DNA of 6,995 nt, taken from Cytophagales bacterium. GTDB taxonomy: Bacteria; Bacteroidota; Bacteroidia; Cytophagales; Cyclobacteriaceae. Location of the stretch: contig JAJCYL010000411.1 of the NCBI GenBank assembly GCA_029262955.1, positions 1 to 6,995 on the forward strand, read 5' to 3'. A program made the position numbers and the translations under genes. Below, piece by piece: positions 1-6,250 of this stretch; the first letter of the stretch is position 1; the number at the start of each line of letters is the position of its first letter. The notes under the pieces were generated by a model. It was not told where the DNA came from. It made no database searches and saw only the letters and a list, made by a program, of their open reading frames with translations.

Positions 1-1034
1 GAAGTCCCACCGGATAAGAAGCCTTCGTCGCTAAAATAACCAGGTGCTTCAGTTTCAATGAGGAAAGGTGCTATTAACTCTTCGGTGAGTCCAGGGAAAC
101 TGGCACTTATCTCTCTTACAAATACATTTCTAATAGAATATTCTTCCAGAAGCATAGAGCGATCTGTTTCATCCAGACTGCTTGGTGGTAATCCAACTTC
201 TGCGACTCCAATGTCTAAAATTTCATCTCCCGAGGCGACAAAGGCCCAATTGAATCCTTTATCTCCAGCGAAAAATTCCGCATTGGGGTGATTTGAGTTG
301 CCACGAACATCAATTATATCCCCGTTTTTCCCCGCAAACAATTTTAAGTTATTGATTGCGAATTGATCAAGTAGTGGACTTGGGAGGGGCAGGTTTGAAA
401 TCGTTACTTCCATATGAGCTTCATAACCAAATTCACCCGCTTCACTATAATCAATTCGGAATAGCGCATCACCGGCAAAGGGATTTTTCGCTCGATCAAT
501 ATTAAACGGCTTGAGGATTGCAATTCCTTTAGCAGGTGCTCCCTCGTTCCAAAATACCTGCATGGCCTTTCCACCATCGGCATCGCTTTCGGAGTCGGCA
601 TCAGTCACTGTCAATTGATAGTCCCAGGTTACACCTTCGAAATCACTATTATTGACAACTACAAGGTTCTTTTCTCTTCCGTCCTCATCGCTGATGTATG
701 TTAGAGTCAATACACGATCAATATTGTTGGCTCTTAAACCATCAATAATTGCTTCGACAAGCGCTCCGGCTTCATCTCCAATTTCTATGAACACACCAAG
801 TAATTCATAGATGTCATTCCCTTTGATTGAATCATCCTTCACTCGTCCATTTACCAATACTCGTCCGTTAGCCAGTACACTATTACTAATGCTGGATGGA
901 ATGTCTACTCTAAATTCCTGTGGCAGCAGGTCTCCTTGGGGGGAAACCTCCGGATTGTCATCACATGAGACTAGTACGATTACGAAAGCCATCATGGCAA
1001 TCAATGCTTTTGTTGTTGATTTGAAAGTTTTCAT
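1..1034 (-). CDS. Hypothetical lipoprotein, 3' end beyond window edge
   Basis: This is an open frame of 344 codons that reaches the window edge without a stop, so the C-terminus is missing. I do not recognise the family. The N-terminus is a lipoprotein signal: K2 and K5, a hydrophobic run at about residues 10-21, and lipobox L21-V22-S23-C24. Acidic residues (D25, D26, E29) follow the Cys, as in the lipoprotein export signals described for Bacteroidota surface lipoproteins. The mature part looks like soluble secreted beta-rich protein with no membrane segments. Residues 145-155 are acidic (D145, D147, E149, D151, D153, then GG) and resemble a Ca-binding loop, though not diagnostically. I chose the start at 1034 because it gives a compact signal peptide. 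An in-frame ATG at 1064 would add ten residues but lies inside the candidate promoter. The gene follows the DUF4249 gene after about 105 bp on the same strand. A surface-exposed role is inference. Confidence 0.85.
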   Translation of the reverse strand, partial: MKTFKSTTKALIAMMAFVIVLVSCDDNPEVSPQGDLLPQEFRVDIPSSISNSVLANGRVLVNGRVKDDSIKGNDIYELLGVFIEIGDEAGALVEAIIDGLRANNIDRVLTLTYISDEDGREKNLVVVNNSDFEGVTWDYQLTVTDADSESDADGGKAMQVFWNEGAPAKGIAILKPFNIDRAKNPFAGDALFRIDYSEAGEFGYEAHMEVTISNLPLPSPLLDQFAINNLKLFAGKNGDIIDVRGNSNHPNAEFFAGDKGFNWAFVASGDEILDIGVAEVGLPPSSLDETDRSMLLEEYSIRNVFVREISASFPGLTEELIAPFLIETEAPGYFSDEGFLSGGT

Positions 1035-1061
1035 TTTCTTGTTATTTAATTCTAGTTGTGT

Positions 1062-1092
1062 CATAATTATGGGCTTTTTAAAGTGCCTTCAA
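1062..1092 (-). promoter_or_regulatory. Candidate Bacteroidota-type promoter for the downstream lipoprotein
   Basis: Read on the minus strand, TTG (1092-1090) is followed after exactly 20 bp by TAATTATG (1069-1062). This matches the Bacteroidota primary-sigma pattern TTG-N(19-21)-TAnnTTTG at all but one conserved position. A transcript would begin around 1055, leaving a leader of roughly 20 nt before the ATG at 1034. The -7 element overlaps the alternative ATG at 1064, which argues against that start. It is a pattern match only, and the gene could equally be cotranscribed from the operon upstream. Confidence 0.4.
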
Positions 1093-1139
1093 TCTTATAA
1101 CACAGGATGTATAGGTCACCCTTGAAATTTACTTCTTTT

Positions 1140-1976
1140 TTATTCAGAAATAATTGTTGTGTCTGAAACGACGGTTGAAACGGCAAAGTATCCAATTGCT
1201 CCTTCACTCAAATTGGTAGATGCGTTTGCCCTTTGAATATCAAACAGACCTCCACGCCATTCTGTTTCAGATAACAGTGATCGCAAATAGTTCTTGTAGC
1301 GATCACTTACAGAGTACTTTCGTCTAATGATGGTCGTATTCATGGGAAAGAAGAAATCAGTTTTTTCAGGCTTAAAAATATCGTGAACGTCAATGGTTTT
1401 AAGGTCATAGAAAACGACTTTACCGGTACACAGGGTGTCTGGTTGACAGAAACTGGTATTCTCCCAGGAAAAATCGTAGGTAATGTAGTTGGCATTATTA
1501 CCAATTGTTTGGAAGTCTAAAGTGTATACCGGTAGGTCCTCACTGGCCGGAATAGGCTTAATTTGACACAGAGGTTCACCCGGTTCTGATGAATCAAATG
1601 CTGAATAAGAGTTGCCCTCATAATCAATGGTTAATACATAAAAGCGTCCGAATACCGCTCTGAAAGGATCGCTGAGGTATTCCCCGGAACCTGGTGGAGA
1701 TTCTGTAAGTAAGAATACAGTGTCTGGTACTATTTCCCCTTCATTAGGTGATGCTTCAATAATATTGATTACTGCTCCGGATGCAGGCAATGGGTCGCCA
1801 TTAATCTCGCGATGTGGTCTTGATAGGGTTATTTTGTGACTTATTTTTTCATTGGTTAACAGGCCTTCAACTACCAGGAGATCGGTGGATTCAGTTTGTA
1901 AAGCGGCGTCAAATGAGTCTTCGCAGGACACACTTGAGAGACAAATCAATAGGATAAGGATCTTTTTCATTGCCAT
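1140..1976 (-). CDS. DUF4249 domain-containing lipoprotein
   Basis: The 278-residue protein fits the DUF4249 family, Bacteroidota lipoproteins of unknown function usually encoded beside a TonB-dependent receptor. The signal peptide has K4-K5, a hydrophobic core at about residues 6-13 and S15-V16-S17-C18, followed by acidic E19-D20, which suggests lipidation and perhaps surface export. An N-terminal beta-rich part (about 33-130) carries the family's 'VVEG.lt...' beginning. The C-terminal part holds the conserved YLRSLLSETEW-like stretch (about 230-240) and the NLSEGAIGYF motif (255-264) typical of the family's end. Beyond the lipid Cys there are C137, C177 and C183. The first ATG overlaps the receptor stop by 10 bp. 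The ATG at 1970 (M3) would make a classic 4-bp ATGA overlap and is at least as likely. By position it may be a ligand-binding partner for the receptor, as SusD is for SusC; that role is inference. Confidence 0.88.
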   Translation of the reverse strand: MAMKKILILLICLSSVSCEDSFDAALQTESTDLLVVEGLLTNEKISHKITLSRPHREINGDPLPASGAVINIIEASPNEGEIVPDTVFLLTESPPGSGEYLSDPFRAVFGRFYVLTIDYEGNSYSAFDSSEPGEPLCQIKPIPASEDLPVYTLDFQTIGNNANYITYDFSWENTSFCQPDTLCTGKVVFYDLKTIDVHDIFKPEKTDFFFPMNTTIIRRKYSVSDRYKNYLRSLLSETEWRGGLFDIQRANASTNLSEGAIGYFAVSTVVSDTTIISE

Positions 1977-4603
1977 TTGAAATTGTATGTAATAGAAGGG
2001 ATGAATTGAAATAAGAATACCTGAGAAGGAGCCCTTGTTTTCTCTAAAAGATTTATTGGCACATCATATCTGTTATCTCCAACAGGCGTCTTGTTATAGT
2101 TTATGAAAATTGGGTTTTTGCGCCCAAAGAAGTTATAAATGGAAAACGATAGGTCATGCCTAAATCGATTGCTAACGTTTTTATTTAACCTTAGGGAAGC
2201 AGAGAGATCAAGACGTTGATAGTCAGGCAATCTCTCATTGTTCTTCTGCCCATAAACAGGCACCTCCTGGTCATTGAATTTGTAGAAACTAATTGGAGCC
2301 GAAAAGGGCGCACCGGTGAAATAGCTCCAATTCATTCCTACTTGCCAGCGTAAATTCAAATCATAATTCGCAACAAGATTGATTTCGTGAGGGCGATCAA
2401 AAAACGCATTGAATGTTTTTCCGCCATTAACTTCATCAAATTTACGCCTGGCCCTGGAATAAGAATAACCTACCCAGCCTCTCAAGCGCCCCTCATTCTT
2501 CTTTGTTATCAGTTCAATACCGGAAGAAGTTCCCTTTCCAAAGCGAAGCTCTCGCTCAACAAATGGATTGAGAAGCGTTTCTGCATGAGCTTCATAATCA
2601 ATTTGATTGGTCATGTCTTTATGGAAAACTTCTACTTCCAATGACATTCCCTTTAAGGGGAACTGATGAAAATACCCAAGCCCAAACTGGTTGGAGGCTT
2701 GTGGTTTGATGTTGATATTACTGGGAAGCCATACTTCTAAAGATGTGAAGGGACTAATAGAATTGGTGATCAGATGAAGGTTTTGGATGTTCCTTGAAAA
2801 ACTTGCTTTCAGAGAGGAATTGTCACTCAGTTGGTAGCTTAAAGCAATTCTTGGCTCCGCATTGATGTAGTTGCTATAGTTATCTCCTTCCTCAAAAAAA
2901 AGGGTATCTATTGGCTCTCTATCCTCATCGAATACATATTCGAACGATTCTCCAATATTCGACCAACTAGAAATTCGGAGTCCGTAATTTAAGCCCCAGT
3001 GTTCGTCGATTTTGACCTCGTGATTTCCATATAAAATTAATTCTGCGCTATTTCGAATGGAGACAACTGGAGGAATAATAGGAGCATCAGTGGTCAAATT
3101 GCCAGGGTTAATATTATACCCGTTTAAACCAGCTCCAAAAGTGAGCTCACTGTCAGGGTTAAAAAAGTAATTGAAATCTGTCTTTAGGGTAAAGTTTGAG
3201 ATGTGAGATTTCCAAACGGTGTTGTTACTGCGATCTTGATGTAGGAAATAGTCGTAGGTACTGGCAGCGATTGTCGATTTGAGAAACATTTTGTCGCTGA
3301 ATAAATGAGTCCACCGGAATGTACCAGCGGTATTGCTCCATTCGATGCCATTGTCTGGCCCAAAATAATTGTCACTGCCTGTATAGAGTGAGAAAAATAT
3401 GCTGTTCTTTTCACTCAACTTAAAATTGAGCTTGGATGTAAAGTCCGCAAAATAGACCTGGTCTACCTCTTCATTGTCTAATTTAAATATCCAGCCGATT
3501 TGTGAGAGCCGACCGGAAACCAGGTAAGAGCTCTCGTTCTTTTTGATTGGACCTTCAACTCCGAGCTTAGTAGAAATAAATCCTGTACTACCCCATATCG
3601 AGAGGTTTTGATCATTGCCTTTTTTGGTTCTGATGTCCATAATGGAAGATAAACGACCACCAAGAGCAGCCGGCATTTCACCCTTATAAATGCTGATGTC
3701 ATTAATCGCATCCGGAATAATTGTCGAAAAAAGCCCAAGGGCATGGCTGGGATTATAGATAGGTGCATCATCTAGCAGAATTAGGTTTTGATCCCGGTTG
3801 CCGCCACGGACGTAATAAAAAGTAGAACCGTCGGAATGTGGTTTGATCCCGGGAATTGATTCCAGAGACTTGATGACATCATTTTCACCAAAAAGCGCAC
3901 TTCTTTCTTCAATTTGTTGAGGTCTCAGGTTCGTACGGCCTAATTGAATTCGATCGATTTCATCTGAAATGGAACTGGTCACCACAATGGATTCCAGAAT
4001 TGGAGGTGCCTCCTGTAAACTTATGTCCAGTTTTTGTGAATAGGAGAGGTCCACAGTTTTTGTGATGGCATCATATCCAATAAAAGCGAAAGTGATATCA
4101 TAATCACCACTGGGGAGGCTCAATGAATAAAATCCATATTGATTTGAAACTGCCCCCATTTTAGGGTCAGCCACCAAAATCGTGGTGCCTATCAAAGCTT
4201 CCCCATTGTTTTGATCTTTGACATAGCCACTTAAAGTATTCACTTTCGCGGACTGATTTATATTCTTCTTTTTTTTACTGAGGATGATTTGGTTCTCCAG
4301 GCTGGTGAATGATATATCTAATTCATTAAATATTTCTCCTAACACGGTCTTTAGAGGTCGATTTTGAGCCGTATATGATACCAAACTATTAATGGGGATC
4401 TTCCTGGGATTATAAGAAAACGAAATTCCACTCTGTTTTTCTAATTCCTTTATTACCACTTGAAGTGGTTCATTATCTGCTTCAATGGAGACATTAATAC
4501 CCGAAAGTGATTGTGCAGATGACCAGTTCACTCCAATAATAATGAAGCAAATTACTCTGGAGATTGTGAGGAGATTTATGGCAAGATTGGAGCTTACTCG
4601 CAT
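1967..4603 (-). CDS. TonB-dependent outer-membrane transducer with STN domain (FecA-like)
   Basis: The 878-residue protein is an outer-membrane TonB-dependent receptor built for signalling. In order it has: a signal peptide (1-30, h-region about 17-27, likely cleavage A30|Q31); an STN domain (about 37-110), which in FecA/FpvA-type receptors contacts the FecR anti-sigma factor; a Lys-rich linker (110-113); a carboxypeptidase-regulatory-like beta-sandwich (about 123-198) common in Bacteroidota receptors; a TonB-box-like ESIVVTSS (204-211); a plug (about 222-327) with SIPGI, VRGG (265-268), LLDDAPIYNPSH and the KGEMPAALGGRLSS segment; and a 22-strand-type barrel to the end, closing with the NFFGRKNPIF motif and a terminal aromatic residue. 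Length is normal for this class and shorter than SusC. The ATG overlaps the fecR stop by 10 bp, suggesting translational coupling. The ligand is unknown: no siderophore, haem or glycan genes lie nearby. The family call is firm; substrate is not assignable. Confidence 0.95.
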   Translation of the reverse strand: MRVSSNLAINLLTISRVICFIIIGVNWSSAQSLSGINVSIEADNEPLQVVIKELEKQSGISFSYNPRKIPINSLVSYTAQNRPLKTVLGEIFNELDISFTSLENQIILSKKKKNINQSAKVNTLSGYVKDQNNGEALIGTTILVADPKMGAVSNQYGFYSLSLPSGDYDITFAFIGYDAITKTVDLSYSQKLDISLQEAPPILESIVVTSSISDEIDRIQLGRTNLRPQQIEERSALFGENDVIKSLESIPGIKPHSDGSTFYYVRGGNRDQNLILLDDAPIYNPSHALGLFSTIIPDAINDISIYKGEMPAALGGRLSSIMDIRTKKGNDQNLSIWGSTGFISTKLGVEGPIKKNESSYLVSGRLSQIGWIFKLDNEEVDQVYFADFTSKLNFKLSEKNSIFFSLYTGSDNYFGPDNGIEWSNTAGTFRWTHLFSDKMFLKSTIAASTYDYFLHQDRSNNTVWKSHISNFTLKTDFNYFFNPDSELTFGAGLNGYNINPGNLTTDAPIIPPVVSIRNSAELILYGNHEVKIDEHWGLNYGLRISSWSNIGESFEYVFDEDREPIDTLFFEEGDNYSNYINAEPRIALSYQLSDNSSLKASFSRNIQNLHLITNSISPFTSLEVWLPSNINIKPQASNQFGLGYFHQFPLKGMSLEVEVFHKDMTNQIDYEAHAETLLNPFVERELRFGKGTSSGIELITKKNEGRLRGWVGYSYSRARRKFDEVNGGKTFNAFFDRPHEINLVANYDLNLRWQVGMNWSYFTGAPFSAPISFYKFNDQEVPVYGQKNNERLPDYQRLDLSASLRLNKNVSNRFRHDLSFSIYNFFGRKNPIFINYNKTPVGDNRYDVPINLLEKTRAPSQVFLFQFIPSITYNFKWQ

Positions 4604-5604
4604 TCAGCATCTACAATTTCGATTCTATTATCAATGTTTCTGAATGTAAGATTAAGGGTAGTTTTGAGCACATTCAGTACAGCCTCCAGATTTTGTTGAT
4701 TAAAAGTTACGGTGACTTCACAAGAATCAGAAATGTCAGATGTAATAATTATTCGGTCTCCATAGACTTTGTTGAGTGTTTCAACTACTTCAGGTAGTTT
4801 GCTATTAGTGAATACAATTTTTTTGGTTTTCCAGGATATGAAGTTGATGTCGTCATTCGGTGTCTCTCTCAGTTGTTGGAGTGACTTCGTATAGACTCCT
4901 TTTTCCCCGGCACTTAATTCCACGGTAGATTTATCAGCGGAGAAATTCACCAATCCTTCCTCCACAATTACCTCGATGGTTTCACTGGCACCATATCCTG
5001 AGACATTGAATTTTGTTCCAACCACTTCTATTTTTATTTGGTTTATCTCAATAGTAAATGGGTTGAATTTGTCTGATTGTACCTCGAAAAAGCCTTCTCC
5101 TGATAAGGAAATTGTGCGGTTAGATTTTCCGAAATATTGATCGTAGACCAATTTCGAATTTTGATTCAGATCCACTATCGATCCGTCGGGGAGTTTAATA
5201 GTTAGTGTATTCTCTGCAGTTTGATAAACAATAGGATCATTTTTATCTAAAAAGTAATTAGCTGCAAAGGCTGAGATGATGAGAAATGAAATGACAGCGG
5301 CTATGCGCAACCAAGGTTTTTGACTTGAAGAATTGGCATCAATAGGGATGGTAGGGGTCTCCTCTTGTGTCTCTGTAAGAAAACGCTCCCATTCTTTGTC
5401 GAGATTGATCTCAAATTCCTGTGAAGTCCCTTGTTCCTGAACCAGGTCATAGACTTTTTTGTACCTGTCTAAAAGATCCTGGTTGGCAGAATCTAATGCC
5501 TTCCATTCATTAAGCTGATTCTCCTCCTCCACGGATGCTTCACCTGTCAGGTGTTTGGTTATGAGTATTTTGATGATATCGTTTTCTTCTGTATTCACTT
5601 TCAA
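4594..5604 (-). CDS. FecR family anti-sigma factor
   Basis: The 336-residue inner-membrane sigma regulator pairs with the ECF factor encoded just upstream. The N-terminal cytoplasmic part (about 1-95) is acidic and helical, including the 'LTGEASVEEENQLNEW' segment (19-34) typical of Bacteroidota FecR N-termini. One transmembrane helix lies at about 101-118, with K96 and R100 on its cytoplasmic side. The periplasmic FecR domain (about 129-222) contains the LPDGS.V.LN.NS motif (138-150) and the GEGFFEV (169-175) and VVGTKFNV (194-201) signatures. A C-terminal DUF4974-type domain occupies about 261-331. C295 and C335 are both periplasmic. It would hold or activate the sigma factor until the receptor's STN domain signals. 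The start codon is TTG at 5604, 2 bp after the sigma stop. No in-frame ATG is available nearby, and GTG at 5598 is the alternative, so translation may depend on reinitiation from the sigma gene. Function follows from family and context. Confidence 0.94.
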   Translation of the reverse strand: MKVNTEENDIIKILITKHLTGEASVEEENQLNEWKALDSANQDLLDRYKKVYDLVQEQGTSQEFEINLDKEWERFLTETQEETPTIPIDANSSSQKPWLRIAAVISFLIISAFAANYFLDKNDPIVYQTAENTLTIKLPDGSIVDLNQNSKLVYDQYFGKSNRTISLSGEGFFEVQSDKFNPFTIEINQIKIEVVGTKFNVSGYGASETIEVIVEEGLVNFSADKSTVELSAGEKGVYTKSLQQLRETPNDDINFISWKTKKIVFTNSKLPEVVETLNKVYGDRIIITSDISDSCEVTVTFNQQNLEAVLNVLKTTLNLTFRNIDNRIEIVDAECE

Positions 5605-5606
5605 TC

Positions 5607-6158
5607 TTAAAACACAAAAAATGACTGGTACCCTTGGAAGTTCAGAAACAAAAATGCTATGGTAATAAATTGGGACAAATTATCCCTTAATAGACTCAAA
5701 GCCTGAGTCATTCGACCTTCAACTGTTTTAACAGAAATGTCCAATTTCTGAGCAATTTCAGCATATTTTAGTTGTTCGAAGCGGCTCATTTCAAATACCA
5801 ACTTACACTTTTCAGGAAGTGAGTTGATGGCGAATTCTATTTCCCGTTCTAGTTCCTGTGTCTCCAGCTCTGACGTGTCCTCAACCCCCAAATGTTCTTC
5901 AGCATCTTCAATGGCGACTATTTTGATCTTATCCCTAAGGTGATTGAGACATTTATTTCGAACAGCGGTGTAGAGATAACTTCGGTAATTGGTGTCACTT
6001 GGTAATGAGTCGTACTTTTCCCACACAGATATGAATGCGTCGTGAACAAGGTTTTTAGCGTCATCCAGATCATGCACATATTTGAACGCAAAACCGGCTA
6101 ACGCCTTGAAATGCTCCTTGAAAAGGGACTCAAATGATGAAATAGTTGTCTCAGTCAC
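5607..6158 (-). CDS. ECF-type RNA polymerase sigma-70 factor (FecI-like)
   Basis: The 183-residue extracytoplasmic-function sigma factor has only regions 2 and 4. Region 2 (about 9-75) includes DLDDAKNLVHDAFISVWEKY (30-49), which corresponds to the core-binding and -10 melting part, and the YRSYLYTAVRNKCLNHLRD segment (58-76), the -10 recognition helix. A variable acidic linker spans about 84-105. Region 4 (about 107-160) has SLPEKCKLVFEMSRFEQLKY followed by the helix-turn-helix EIAQKLDISVKTVEGRMTQAL (134-154). After R158-D159 the protein ends in a strongly hydrophobic, aromatic tail (164-183). The start is GTG at 6158: an in-frame TAG lies 18-16 nt upstream and there is no Met until residue 124. 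It is the first gene of the sigma-fecR-receptor-DUF4249 operon, so it likely drives its own operon in response to the receptor. That autoregulation is inferred from the FecI paradigm. Confidence 0.95.
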   Translation of the reverse strand: MTETTISSFESLFKEHFKALAGFAFKYVHDLDDAKNLVHDAFISVWEKYDSLPSDTNYRSYLYTAVRNKCLNHLRDKIKIVAIEDAEEHLGVEDTSELETQELEREIEFAINSLPEKCKLVFEMSRFEQLKYAEIAQKLDISVKTVEGRMTQALSLLRDNLSQFITIAFLFLNFQGYQSFFVF

Positions 6159-6170
6159 CGAGAAATTGCC

Positions 6171-6198
6171 TACCTAATAGAACAATTAAAAGTAGGTA
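6171..6198. repeat. Short inverted repeat in the sigma-gene leader
   Basis: TACCTA (6171-6176) and TAGGTA (6193-6198) are perfect inverted copies separated by 16 bp. They lie between the candidate -7 element and the GTG start, the right place for an operator or leader hairpin. Six base pairs with a 16-base loop can easily arise by chance in AT-rich DNA, so this is recorded as an observation only. Confidence 0.2.
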
Positions 6199-6225
6199 AA
6201 ATTACTTGGTTCTGTAATATTTCAA
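6197..6225 (-). promoter_or_regulatory. Candidate promoter of the sigma-fecR-receptor operon
   Basis: On the minus strand TTG (6225-6223) is separated by 18 bp from TAATTTTA (6204-6197). This resembles the Bacteroidota TTG-N(19-21)-TAnnTTTG pattern, with spacing one base short and the final G replaced by A. It would give a leader of about 30 nt before the GTG at 6158. The match is modest, and an ECF-dependent promoter could also lie here unrecognised. Confidence 0.3.
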
Positions 6226-6250
6226 GTTTTTGGAGACAGGATATGCTAAG

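Noticed and set aside
58..291. Plus-strand open frame of 77 codons
   Set aside because: It lies antisense inside the partial lipoprotein, which has a convincing signal peptide and continuous frame. The plus product is Ser/Leu-rich with no recognisable features.
404..601. Minus-strand open frame of 65 codons
   Set aside because: It is in another frame of the same strand within the partial lipoprotein gene, with no signal of its own.
811..1125. Plus-strand open frame of 104 codons
   Set aside because: It is antisense to the lipoprotein N-terminus and its upstream region. Its hydrophobic part is just the reverse reading of the signal-peptide coding region.
1035..1139. Spacer searched for a rho-independent terminator after the DUF4249 gene
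   Set aside because: No stem with a following T-run was found on the minus strand, so the end of the operon transcript cannot be placed.
2387..2644. Plus-strand open frame of 85 codons
   Set aside because: It is antisense within the receptor's beta-barrel coding region, with no domain or start context.
3184..3771. Two minus-strand open frames (3184-3414 and 3478-3771)
   Set aside because: Both are alternate frames inside the receptor gene, whose own frame carries plug and barrel motifs throughout this stretch.
1967..4603. Receptor considered as a SusC-type glycan importer
   Set aside because: It has an N-terminal STN domain and a FecA-like length, is encoded with sigma and FecR, and has no SusD neighbour, so a transducer-type receptor fits better. 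A polymer ligand cannot be fully excluded.
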